Shown here piece after piece: positions 6,243 to 13,085 of a stretch of DNA of 13,138 bases. Position numbers and translations under genes: made by a program. Below the pieces are notes generated by a model that made no database searches, was not told where the DNA came from, and worked only from the letters and a program-made list of their open reading frames with translations. The stretch is from the NCBI GenBank assembly GCA_050330995.1, contig JBHJHI010000100.1, forward strand, positions 1 to 13,138. The letters are read 5' to 3'. Within the stretch, counting starts at the first letter, position 1; each line of letters opens with the position of its first letter. Origin of the DNA: Thermohalobaculum sp050330995. GTDB lineage: Bacteria; Pseudomonadota; Alphaproteobacteria; Rhodobacterales; Rhodobacteraceae.

Positions 6243-7988
6243 TCAGGCCACCGCGCGGGGCGCGCCGACGTGGGCTTCGAGCCAGGCGGTCGCCTCCTCG
6301 AAGGGCATCGGGCGGGCGATGCCGAAGCCCTGTGCGGCGTCGCAACCGAGTTCGGCGAGCAGATCGAGCTGCGCCCCGGTCTCGGCGCCCTCGGCCAGCG
6401 TCTCCAGCCCGAGGTTCCTCGACAGCGCCAGCACCGCCTCGACCACGAGCCGGCTCGGGCGCTCCTCGGTCAGACCGCGCAAGAGCGAGCGGTCGAGCTT
6501 CACCGCATCGGCGCCGAGGGTGATCAGGTGCGCGACCGAGGCCTGGCCGGTGCCGAAGTCGTCGATCTCGAGACGGAACCCCCGCTCGCGCAGAGCGGCG
6601 AGCGTGCGGCGCGCCGCGTCCTCCGAGCCGCCGAACAGCACGGTCTCCAGGATCTCGATGCCGACGCGCGCGGGCGCGAGGCCGTGGGCGGCCAGCCGCT
6701 CGGCGAGGCGGGCGACGTAGGTCGGGTCGCGCAGCGCGTCGCCCGTGCAGTTGAGCGAGATCATCAGGTCGTCGTGGCCCGCACGGCTCCAGGCGGCGAG
6801 GCAGGCGACGGCCTTGGCCATCACGATCTCGTCGATGCGCGCGAGCAGCCCGGTCTGCTCCGCGATCTCCAGAAACAGCGCCGGCGGCACCAGACCCTGC
6901 TCGGGATGGCGCCAGCGCACCAGCACCTCGAAGCCGGTGACGGCGCGGTCCGAAAGCCGGATCTGGGGCTGGAAGAACGGCACGATCTCGTCGCGCTGGA
7001 GCGCGAGCGACAGCTCGGCGTAGGTGCGCGAGCGCGCCTCCAGCGCGGCGCGCAGCTCCGGCTCGTAGACGCGGATCTGGCGCCGCCGGCGCGGCAGCTC
7101 GCGAAAGCCGAGGGCGATGCGCGCGTTGTTCAGGAGCTGCGCGCCGGAAGTCTCGCCGGGCCGTCCCGTCGCCATGCCGATCACGGTGTCGACGCGCGCC
7201 GAGCCGCAAGGGGTCGCCACCTCGACCGAGAGCGCGCCCGCGAGGCGTTCGGCCGTCTGGGTGAGCGCCTGCGCCGAGCGCGCGTCGCGCACCACCAGGG
7301 CGAACTCGTGCTCGCGCCCGCGCGCGACGCGCCAGCCGGGCGCGGCGGCGGCGAGCAGCGCGTCCGAGAGCCGGCGCAGCGCCTCGGCCCCCGCCTCCTC
7401 GCCGTGGAGCTCGACGATCTCGCGGAAGTCGAGCACCTCGACCAGCAGGAGCCCGACCGGCGCGGCGTCCGGCGCGCCGCGGGCGAGCGCGTCGTCGAGC
7501 GTCTGCAACAGCCGCTTCTCGTCGGGCAGCCCGGTCTCGGCGTCGAGGCGCAGCCGCTCCTGCACCACGGCGCGGTGGCGCTCGGCGCGGTCGAGCGCGC
7601 TTGCGAGCGGCGTGACGTCGACGAGTACCAGCACCGTCGCGGCGGGTCCCTCCCCCGCGACCTCGCGCGCGACCAGGCGCCAGGCGCGCGCCTCGCCGGC
7701 GATGCCGTCGACCACCAGCACCGCGTCCGAGAGCCCGGCCAGCGCCTCGGCGATCACCGCCGGGGCGCGCACGAGCCCGAGGCGCGAGAGCACGCGGCGC
7801 AGCGGCCGGCCCTCCACCGCGCCGAGCATCGCCGCGAGCGCCGGGCTCGCCCAGAGCACCCGCTCCTCGGCGTCGAGCACGAGGCTGAGCGCGAGGCCCG
7901 CCTCCGCGACCGCCGCCGCCGCCGGCGCCCCGTGCGCGGCGCGAAGCGCGCCGATCGCTTCCAACGTCGTTGCCGTCGCGACCGTCAT
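6243..7988 (-). CDS. PAS / degenerate GGDEF / EAL cyclic-di-GMP phosphodiesterase
   Basis: This 581-residue cytoplasmic protein has no membrane segment. An N-terminal PAS-like region (about 30-130: LALSLVLDAEERVLWASPAL) is followed by a GGDEF-family domain (about 150-300: DAETGLPDEKRLLQTLDDAL). There the signature is degraded to GREHEF (224-229), so cyclase activity is unlikely. The EAL domain (about 320-575) keeps its catalytic set: EVL at 354-356, N413 (SLNCTGDAL), E448 (IEILETVLF), D476/D477 in EIDDFGTGQ, K497 (VKLDRSLL) and E533/E536 (LAEGAET). It should hydrolyse cyclic di-GMP, with the degenerate domain possibly sensing a nucleotide. The ATG at 7988 has a GGGGGAGAGG ribosome site. A much longer in-frame open frame upstream runs antisense through the oxidoreductase gene and is not coding. 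The promoter should lie in the divergent region up to 8327. Which motility or biofilm trait it controls cannot be told here. Confidence 0.92.
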   Translation of the reverse strand: MTVATATTLEAIGALRAAHGAPAAAAVAEAGLALSLVLDAEERVLWASPALAAMLGAVEGRPLRRVLSRLGLVRAPAVIAEALAGLSDAVLVVDGIAGEARAWRLVAREVAGEGPAATVLVLVDVTPLASALDRAERHRAVVQERLRLDAETGLPDEKRLLQTLDDALARGAPDAAPVGLLLVEVLDFREIVELHGEEAGAEALRRLSDALLAAAAPGWRVARGREHEFALVVRDARSAQALTQTAERLAGALSVEVATPCGSARVDTVIGMATGRPGETSGAQLLNNARIALGFRELPRRRRQIRVYEPELRAALEARSRTYAELSLALQRDEIVPFFQPQIRLSDRAVTGFEVLVRWRHPEQGLVPPALFLEIAEQTGLLARIDEIVMAKAVACLAAWSRAGHDDLMISLNCTGDALRDPTYVARLAERLAAHGLAPARVGIEILETVLFGGSEDAARRTLAALRERGFRLEIDDFGTGQASVAHLITLGADAVKLDRSLLRGLTEERPSRLVVEAVLALSRNLGLETLAEGAETGAQLDLLAELGCDAAQGFGIARPMPFEEATAWLEAHVGAPRAVA

Positions 7989-8327
7989 CGCCTCTCCCCC
8001 GCTCGACTGACGGGCGCCACCATCGGGCGAGGGACTTGCGAACTCGCTAACCGACCTCCGCGGAGCCGGCGCTTCGGCCCGCGCCGCGCCGGGACGAGGG
8101 GAGTTGGCGTCCACGCCGGGACGACGAGATGGCGTCCACGCCGGGACGACGAGATGGCGTCCGCCCCGCCACGCCTCCAGATCGCGACCGCGGCGGCCGG
8201 AGCGTTCCGTCCGGGCCGGAAAACGCGGTAGGCTCGCGTCAGGCGAGCAGACCGAGAGGACGCGCCCCGTGCCCGAGACATCCGCCCCGTCCCTCCCGTC
8301 GGACGCCCCCGACCGGAGCGCGCCGCG
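7989..8327. other. Divergent intergenic region
   Basis: This 339-base stretch separates the EAL gene (minus) from the FAD oxidoreductase gene (plus). It contains a 25-bp tandem repeat (8105-8161) and a possible 20-codon leader ORF at its right end (8269-8331). No clear -35/-10 pair could be fixed on either strand. No longer gene was recognised. Confidence 0.6.
8087..8161. repeat. Tandem direct repeat of 25 bp, two full units plus fragments
   Basis: Two identical 25-bp units occupy 8105-8129 and 8130-8154. They are followed by a partial third unit (TGGCGTCC, 8154-8161) and preceded by a fragment CGCCGGGACGA at 8087-8097. Each unit contains the short hairpin GGCGT-CC-ACGCC followed by CGGGACGACGAGA. 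It is noncoding as far as can be seen. It may be a dispersed intergenic repeat family copied locally, or a set of regulator sites upstream of the oxidoreductase. Confidence 0.8.
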
Positions 8328-8331
8328 ATGA
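8269..8331 (+). CDS. Possible 20-codon leader ORF coupled to the oxidoreductase
   Basis: GTG at 8269 is preceded by GAGAGGA about eight bases upstream and opens a 20-codon frame (MPETSAPSLPSDAPDRSAPR). Its TGA overlaps the ATG of the next gene as ATGA. The peptide is Pro/Ser/Ala-rich with no recognisable domain. The oxidoreductase's own Shine-Dalgarno is weak, so coupling through this leader is possible. Chance is the alternative in such GC-rich DNA. Confidence 0.3.
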   Translation: MPETSAPSLPSDAPDRSAPR

Positions 8332-9647
8332 GCGGCCCGCTCGACGACGCGCTCTACGACGTCGCCCGCCCCGTCGGCAGCTACTGGGCGGCCGCCCTGC
8401 CCCCCTCCGCGCCGCGCGCGAGCCTCGCGGGCGACGTCCGCGCCGAGGTCGCGGTCGTCGGCGCGGGCTACACCGGGCTCTCGGCCGCGCTCGCGCTCGC
8501 CGAAGCCGGGGTCGACGTCGCCGTCGTCGACGCGGGCGCGGTCGGCTGGGGCGCTTCGGGGCGCTCGGGGGGCATCTGCGGCCCCGGCGGCGCCAAGCTG
8601 CCTGGCCGGGCGATGGCGCGCCGTCACGGCGCGGCCGGCGTCGCCGCCTGGCCGCGCGCCCAGGGAGAGGCGATCGCCTGGGTGCGCGCCTTCCACGAAC
8701 GCGAGGGCCTCGCGACGCAGGGCGACGGCGAGATGGTGCTCGCCCATTCGCCCCGCGCCGCGCGCGGCCTCGCACGGCTCGCCGAGGCCGACCCCGACCA
8801 CTGCACGCCCGTCGCGCCGAGCGGGCGGGACGACGCGGCCCGCTTCGGGGGGGTGATCGAGCGCCCGGCGTTCGGCATCCAGCCGCTGGCCTACGTCCGC
8901 GCCCTCGCCGCGGCGGCCGAGCGCGCCGGCGCGCGGGTGTTCGAGCGCTCGCGCGTGGTCGAGTGGACGACCGGGAACGGCGGACACCGCCTCGCGACCG
9001 CCACGGGCGCGCTCGACGCGCGGCGCGTTCTGGTGGCCACCAACGGCTTCACGCCGGTCGGCCTCGCGGCGCCGCTCGACGGGCTCGCGGTGCCGGTGAT
9101 CTCGAACATCGCCGTCACCCGTCCCCTGACGGCCGGGGAGCGCGCGCGCCATCCCTGGTTCGGCGAGACGCCCACGGTCGATACGCGCCACATGCTGAGC
9201 TACTACCGGCTGTTGCCCGGCGGGCGGCTTCTCTACGGCGCGCGCGGCGACCTCACCGGGTCGGAGGCCGGAGGGCGGCGGATGCTGGAGCACCTGAAGG
9301 CCCGCATCCGCGCCGACCTGCCGGGCTTCGCCGAGGCGGCGGTCGACTACTTCTGGCGCGGCCCGATCGCGGCGACCACGCGGCTCACCCCGACCGTCGC
9401 CTGGCTCGACGAGGACGCGCGCGTCGCCGTGGCCCTCGGCTGGCACGGCAGCGGCATCGCCATGGGCTCGCTCGGCGGGCGGCTCGCGGCGGCGCTGCTC
9501 GCGGGCGAGACGGCGGCGATCCCCGAGCCGATGCGCGGCCTGCCCCGGCGCTTCAGGCCCGCCGGTCTCGCGCCGGCGGCGGTCGGGCTCGCGATCGCCC
9601 TGATGCGCGTGGCCGACAGGATGCCGCTCCCCTCGCGCAAGGGCTGA
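8328..9647 (+). CDS. FAD-dependent amino-acid/amine oxidase-like protein (DAO family)
   Basis: This 439-residue protein has an N-terminal Rossmann motif VAVVGAGYTGLSAA (about 41-54), the dinucleotide acid-ending strand VAVVDAG, and the family box GWGASGRSGGICGPGG (73-88). The C-terminal FAD contact is VALGWHGSGIAMGSLGGRLA. This layout is that of D-amino-acid-oxidase-like flavoproteins of the PuuB/DadA/sarcosine oxidase group. The N-terminal LYDVARPVGSYWAAAL is particularly like gamma-glutamylputrescine oxidases and relatives. It probably oxidises an amine or amino acid to an imine in the cytoplasm, but the substrate cannot be named. The ATG at 8328 gives the expected N terminus. Its ribosome site is weak (GGAG nine bases away), and a 20-codon leader ORF overlaps it. 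No transporter or aldehyde dehydrogenase partner lies beside it, as would be usual for putrescine use. It is followed after 115 bases by parE, and a GGGCG-TC-CGCCC-type hairpin in that gap could end its transcript. Confidence 0.88.
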   Translation: MSGPLDDALYDVARPVGSYWAAALPPSAPRASLAGDVRAEVAVVGAGYTGLSAALALAEAGVDVAVVDAGAVGWGASGRSGGICGPGGAKLPGRAMARRHGAAGVAAWPRAQGEAIAWVRAFHEREGLATQGDGEMVLAHSPRAARGLARLAEADPDHCTPVAPSGRDDAARFGGVIERPAFGIQPLAYVRALAAAAERAGARVFERSRVVEWTTGNGGHRLATATGALDARRVLVATNGFTPVGLAAPLDGLAVPVISNIAVTRPLTAGERARHPWFGETPTVDTRHMLSYYRLLPGGRLLYGARGDLTGSEAGGRRMLEHLKARIRADLPGFAEAAVDYFWRGPIAATTRLTPTVAWLDEDARVAVALGWHGSGIAMGSLGGRLAAALLAGETAAIPEPMRGLPRRFRPAGLAPAAVGLAIALMRVADRMPLPSRKG

Positions 9648-9681
9648 GCGCCCCGCTTTCGTTCCGGGCCGATCCGGTCTA

Positions 9682-9700
9682 GAGCGGGCGTCCCGCCCGG
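9682..9700 (+). terminator. GC hairpin between the oxidoreductase and parE
   Basis: In GAGCGGGCGTCCCGCCCGG the bases GGGCG and CGCCC pair around TCC, 35-50 bases after the oxidoreductase stop. The stem is short and no T run follows, so the assignment is weak. Confidence 0.25.
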
Positions 9701-9762
9701 CCCGGACGATCGAGGCGTCGCGCCGGGCGGGGCCGGGCGGCCCGGAGCGAGGGGAGCGGGGA

Positions 9763-11727
9763 TTGGACGACCTGTTCGAGGACGACGCGGGCGCAGGCGG
9801 CTACGACGCCGCCTCGATCGAGGTGCTGGAAGGCCTGGAGCCGGTGCGCAAGCGGCCGGGCATGTACATCGGCGGCACCGACGAGCGGGCGCTGCACCAT
9901 CTGGTCGCCGAGGTGCTCGACAACGCCATGGACGAGGCGGTGGCCGGTCACGCCACCCGGATCGAGCTGACCCTCTCGGCCGGCAACCGCGTCAGCGTCA
10001 CCGACAACGGCCGCGGCATCCCGGTGGACGAGCACCCGCGCTTTCCGGGCCGATCGGCGCTGGAGGTGATCCTGACCACGCTGCACGCGGGCGGCAAGTT
10101 CTCGGACAAGGCCTACCAGACCTCGGGCGGGCTGCACGGCGGCGGCAGCTCGGTGGTCAACGCGCTGTCCGAACGGCTCGACGTCGAGGTGGCGCGGGGA
10201 CGCCGGCTCTGGGCGCAGGCCTTCGCGCGCGGCCTGCCGCAGGGGCCGCTCGCCGACCGCGGCCAGGCGCCGAACCGGCGCGGCACCACCGTCGCCTTCA
10301 CGCCCGACCCGCAGATCTTCGGCGACCTCGCGTTCCGCCCCGCACGCCTCTACAAGCTCGCGCGCTCGAAGGCCTACCTGTTCCGCGGCGTCGAGATCCG
10401 ATGGCGCTGCGACCCCTCGCTCGCGAGCGACGAGGTGCCGGCCGAGGACAGCTTCCGCTTCCCCGGCGGGCTCGAGGACTACCTCGTCCACACGCTGGGC
10501 AAGGACGCCTTCTTCGGCGAGCGCCCCTTCGCCGGCCGCGTCGACTTCGCCGAGCGCTACGGCGCGGGCACGCGCGGCTCGGTCGAATGGGCGGTGGTCT
10601 GGGCGCCCGGGCGCGACGCGGCGACGCAGTCCTACTGCAACACCATCCCCACGGCCGAGGGCGGCACGCACGAGCAGGGCTTCTGGGCGGCCGTCCTGAA
10701 GGCGCTGCGCGCGCACGGCGAGCGCACGGGGGTGAAGAAGGCCAAGGACATCGCGCGCGAGGACGTGGCGGGCTCGGCCTCGGCGATGATCTCGGTGTTC
10801 CTCTCCGAGCCCGAGTTCGTCGGCCAGACCAAGGACCGCCTCGCCACCGCCGACGCCGTGCGCCTGGTGGAAGGCGCGGTGCGCGACCGCTTCGACACCT
10901 GGCTCGGCGCCGACCCGCGCACGGCCGACGCGATCCTGACCCACCTCGTCGCGCGCGCCGAGGAGCGCGCGCGCCGCCGCGCCGAGAAGGAGACCTCGCG
11001 CAAGTCGGCCACCCGCAGGCTGCGCCTGCCCGGCAAGCTCGCCGACTGCTCGGCCGCGACCAAGGAAGGCTCGGAGATCTTCCTGGTCGAGGGCGACAGC
11101 GCCGGCGGTTCGGCCAAGGCCGCGCGCGACCGCCGGACCCAGGCGGTGCTGCCGCTCCGCGGCAAGATCCTGAACGTGCTCGGCGCGGCGGGCTCGAAGC
11201 TCGGGCAGAACCAGGAGATCGCCGATCTCGCCCAGGCCCTCGGCGTCGGGCTCGGGTCGAAGTTCCGCACCGAGGACCTGCGCTACGACAAGGTCATCGT
11301 CATGACCGACGCCGACGTCGACGGCGCGCACATCGCGGCGCTCCTGATGACCTTCTTCTTCACCCAGACGCCGGGGCTGGTGGAGGCGGGCCATCTCTGG
11401 CTCGCCAACCCGCCGCTCTATCGCCTGTCCCAGGGCGGGCGCGTCGCCTACGCCAAGGACGACGCCGAGCGCGCCGAGCTGGCGAGGAAGGGTCTGGGCG
11501 GCAAGGGCAAGATCGAGGTGTCGCGCTTCAAGGGCCTCGGCGAGATGATGCCCGCGCAACTGCGCGAGACCACCATGGACCCCGCGACGCGGCGCCTGTC
11601 GCGCGTGGCCATCGTCGACGCCGACGACACCCGCGGCCTGGTCGAACGGCTGATGGGGCGCAAGGCGGAGGCGCGCTTCGCCTTCATCCAGCAGAACGCG
11701 AAGTTCGCCGAGGACCTCGACCTCTGA
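9763..11727 (+). CDS. parE: DNA topoisomerase IV subunit B ParE
   Basis: ParE is the ATPase subunit of topoisomerase IV, which with ParC separates linked daughter chromosomes. The 654-residue length fits ParE rather than the longer GyrB. The GHKL ATPase box has E50 and N54 (EVLDNAMDEAVAG), DNGRGIP (81-87) and the ATP-lid loop at 121-136 (SGGLHGGGSSVVNALS). The TOPRIM domain shows E443 in FLVEGDSAGGS and D516, D518 and D520 in MTDADVDGAH. The C terminus is IQQNAKFAEDLDL. I chose TTG at 9763 because GGGGAG lies upstream and the start reads MDDLFEDDA, close to the usual alphaproteobacterial DDLF start; no ATG or GTG fits better. In the lid loop, the usual GLHGVG appears as GLHGGG. No parC is in the window, as is common. 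Expression is probably constitutive. Confidence 0.96.
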   Translation: MDDLFEDDAGAGGYDAASIEVLEGLEPVRKRPGMYIGGTDERALHHLVAEVLDNAMDEAVAGHATRIELTLSAGNRVSVTDNGRGIPVDEHPRFPGRSALEVILTTLHAGGKFSDKAYQTSGGLHGGGSSVVNALSERLDVEVARGRRLWAQAFARGLPQGPLADRGQAPNRRGTTVAFTPDPQIFGDLAFRPARLYKLARSKAYLFRGVEIRWRCDPSLASDEVPAEDSFRFPGGLEDYLVHTLGKDAFFGERPFAGRVDFAERYGAGTRGSVEWAVVWAPGRDAATQSYCNTIPTAEGGTHEQGFWAAVLKALRAHGERTGVKKAKDIAREDVAGSASAMISVFLSEPEFVGQTKDRLATADAVRLVEGAVRDRFDTWLGADPRTADAILTHLVARAEERARRRAEKETSRKSATRRLRLPGKLADCSAATKEGSEIFLVEGDSAGGSAKAARDRRTQAVLPLRGKILNVLGAAGSKLGQNQEIADLAQALGVGLGSKFRTEDLRYDKVIVMTDADVDGAHIAALLMTFFFTQTPGLVEAGHLWLANPPLYRLSQGGRVAYAKDDAERAELARKGLGGKGKIEVSRFKGLGEMMPAQLRETTMDPATRRLSRVAIVDADDTRGLVERLMGRKAEARFAFIQQNAKFAEDLDL

Positions 11728-11762
11728 GCCGGGACCGGGCGGGTGTCGTCCCCGCCGGGCGC

Positions 11763-11817
11763 CGGAGGCGGGCCGTCGATTTCGCATCGGACCATTGTGA
11801 TCTTTTTCCCGCCTCCG
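11763..11817. repeat. 10-bp inverted repeat, 35-base spacer, after parE
   Basis: CGGAGGCGGG (11763-11772) and CCCGCCTCCG (11808-11817) are exact complements. The spacer includes a smaller CGAT...ATCG pairing and a T5 run (GATCTTTTT). A folded parE 3' end or a complex terminator is possible. Confidence 0.45.
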
Positions 11818-11950
11818 ACGACTGGCCTTCAGTCGAGCCGTCTGTCGTCGGCAGTCGTTGCGATCCGCGCACGCCCGCTTCGTCAAGGAATTTTAATTCC
11901 CCATAAACTCGGGACGATGGATTGATCTGGATAGGAGCCGGGCACTTCCG

Positions 11951-11979
11951 TTGACGAATTAACACCGCTCATTTATCTT
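11951..11979 (+). promoter_or_regulatory. Sigma-70-like promoter of the GAF gene
   Basis: TTGACG (11951-11956) and TATCTT (11974-11979) are separated by 17 bases, close to consensus, in an AT-rich stretch. A start near 11986 would leave a leader of about 40 bases before the GAF gene's ATG. Confidence 0.6.
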
Positions 11980-12025
11980 GTTTTAGCAATTGTCGACGGA
12001 GTCCTCGCCGAGGAAGGCGCGCGTG

Positions 12026-12601
12026 ATGAGTGAGTGGCTCTACGGTGGGGAGGGCAGCGAGACCCAGCGCCGTCACCTCGTCGGCGAAGTGGTCGACCGG
12101 CTCTCCGTCGAGATGGCCATGCTCAGCATCATCGGCATCGACCATCAATTCGTTCTCGCCCATCTCGGCATGCCCGAGAGGCTGCGCGACGATCCCGTCC
12201 TGCCGCGCCGCGACGCGCTCTGCGCCATCGTCGCCGAGACGGGGCGGCCGCTCGCGATCGACTGCGGGCCGGAGCACCCGGCGTATCGCGGCCACGCGGC
12301 GATCCGCGCCTTCGGCATCGTCGCCTACCTCGGCGTGCCGTTGTGGACCGGAGACCGCGTGGTCGGCGTGCTCGCCGGCATGGGCCGGCGACCGCGGCGG
12401 TGGGGCGCCGACGCGGTCGGCGCCATCGTCGCGCTCGCCACCACCCATGGCGGGACGCCGCCGGCCATGGCGACGCCGCGCTCGTGCGGCCTCGCGGCGC
12501 GGACGGTCCTGGTCGGCGCGTCGAGGCGCCGGCGGGCGCGCGGGCCGGCCGAGACGAGCCTGGGGACCGACGCGGTCGCGCTCTCCCCGGCGCGCGACTG
12601 A
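12026..12601 (+). CDS. Small GAF-domain protein
   Basis: This 191-residue soluble protein consists of a single GAF-like sensor domain (about residues 12-142) and a 50-residue Arg/Ala/Thr-rich tail without known features. The GAF pattern is seen in SVEMAMLSIIGIDHQFVLAH, then DALCAIVAETGRPLAIDC, and finally HAAIRAFGIVAYLGVPLWTG with DRVVGVLAGMGRRPRRWGAD. That is the usual 'C..v....plvi.D......g.paV...gi.AYlGvPl.t..g..vGvL.....pR.W' order. GAF domains bind small ligands or chromophores, or mediate dimer contacts; no output domain is attached, so it may act through a partner. The ATG at 12026 has AGGAAGG eight bases upstream. A GTG just before it and a TTG at 11990 are alternatives, the latter overlapping the promoter leader. 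The tail from about residue 143 could be disordered or spurious. The next gene is pqqA, 208 bases on. Confidence 0.8.
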   Translation: MSEWLYGGEGSETQRRHLVGEVVDRLSVEMAMLSIIGIDHQFVLAHLGMPERLRDDPVLPRRDALCAIVAETGRPLAIDCGPEHPAYRGHAAIRAFGIVAYLGVPLWTGDRVVGVLAGMGRRPRRWGADAVGAIVALATTHGGTPPAMATPRSCGLAARTVLVGASRRRRARGPAETSLGTDAVALSPARD

Positions 12602-12769
12602 CGCGACCCGCCGGCTCCCCCTCGCCCCCGGGGCCACGGGCGGATTTTCCTTCCCGACCTCGACCGCGTCCCCGAGGTTCGCCGGAGCGGCCGGGTGGCA
12701 CAGTTGCTCTCAGAGACTGTGAGGACGCAACGACCCAGTCATTTCGCGCGTGATCCATTCCGGCGGATC

Positions 12770-12778
12770 TGCTAGACT
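12770..12778 (+). promoter_or_regulatory. Possible extended -10 element of pqqA
   Basis: TGCTAGACT resembles an extended -10 element (TGnTATAAT) and lies 31 bases before the pqqA start. No convincing -35 hexamer was seen at the expected distance. Confidence 0.3.
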
Positions 12779-12809
12779 CGCTTCCGGCAACTCAGAGGAG
12801 GAGACAGCC

Positions 12810-12902
12810 ATGGCTTGGACTGCCCCTAAGATCGACGAGACCACCTGCGGGATGGAAATCAACATGTACTTCCCCGCGGAGGACGACGAGACGCTGTTCT
12901 GA
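12810..12902 (+). CDS. pqqA: PQQ precursor peptide PqqA
   Basis: PqqA is the ribosomally made peptide from which pyrroloquinoline quinone is built. PqqD presents it to the radical SAM enzyme PqqE, which joins a conserved Glu and Tyr. The 30-residue peptide MAWTAPKIDETTCGMEINMY continued by FPAEDDETLF has the required E-x3-Y pair at E16 and Y20 and the N-terminal xWxxP of the family. It compares well with the Methylobacterium peptide I remember (MKWAAPIVSEICVGMEVTSY...), including the Cys-x-Gly-Met before the Glu. It is too short for usual gene finders. A strong ribosome site (GAGGAGGAG) precedes it. pqqB does not follow: the next gene is an alcohol dehydrogenase, behind a hairpin and a new promoter, so this copy is solitary at least on this side. 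The acidic C-terminal tail (AEDDETLF) is unusually charged. Confidence 0.9.
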   Translation: MAWTAPKIDETTCGMEINMYFPAEDDETLF

Positions 12903-12927
12903 GCGCTTCGTTCTCGTAGGGAACGCG

Positions 12928-12961
12928 AAGGGCGCGGGGGTTGGCCTCCGCGCCCTTTCTC
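12928..12961 (+). terminator. Strong hairpin terminator or attenuator after pqqA
   Basis: AAGGGCGCGGGGG (12928-12940) pairs with CCTCCGCGCCCTT (12945-12957) over 13 bases with one G-T pair and a loop TTGG. It is followed by TCTCGTTCTC. It begins 26 bases after the pqqA stop. In PQQ operons a similar hairpin keeps the peptide transcript more abundant than downstream genes. Confidence 0.8.
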
Positions 12962-13000
12962 GTTCTCCCCCCTTCGTTTCTCTCGTCGTCTGCGTGGTCG

Positions 13001-13028
13001 TTGGCATTGTGTTGTTGGCTGTTATGCT
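13001..13028 (+). promoter_or_regulatory. Sigma-70-like promoter of the alcohol dehydrogenase
   Basis: TTGGCA (13001-13006) and TATGCT (13023-13028) are spaced by 16 bases, between the pqqA hairpin and the next gene. This gives the dehydrogenase its own start site about 50 bases before its ATG. Confidence 0.45.
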
Positions 13029-13085
13029 TTGGCGCAGGCGCGGCGTCTGCGACCGCGTGACCCAGGAGACAGGGGAGGTTCTTCC

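Larger units (their letters stand above)
11728..12025. other. Intergenic region downstream of parE, with an AT-rich promoter section
   Basis: No gene was found. The left half is GC-rich and carries a long-spaced inverted repeat (11763-11817). The right half (about 11885-12000) is noticeably AT-richer than the rest of the window. It holds the small dyad GGAATT-TT-AATTCC (11887-11900) and a good sigma-70-like promoter leading into the GAF gene. Confidence 0.6.

Noticed and set aside
8105..8161. CRISPR array
   Set aside because: The 25-bp units are directly adjacent with no spacers and only two full copies exist.
6231..8231. Long plus-strand open frame opposite the EAL gene
   Set aside because: Its composition is a shadow of the minus-strand EAL protein, which carries all catalytic motifs.
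7989..9446. N-terminal extension of the EAL protein frame to over 1000 residues
   Set aside because: The extension runs antisense through the FAD oxidoreductase and lacks domain features; ATG at 7988 has a strong ribosome site and gives a normal start.
9679..11886. 735-codon minus-strand open frame opposite parE
   Set aside because: Low-information composition antisense to ParE motifs.
10401..11906. Second plus-strand open frame inside parE
   Set aside because: Frame-shifted shadow of ParE with Arg/Ala/Gly-rich sequence.
11940..11979. CtrA binding site (TTAA-N7-TTAA) near the AT-rich promoter
   Set aside because: TTAA occurs at about 11959 and in the nearby dyad, but no second half-site falls at the right distance.
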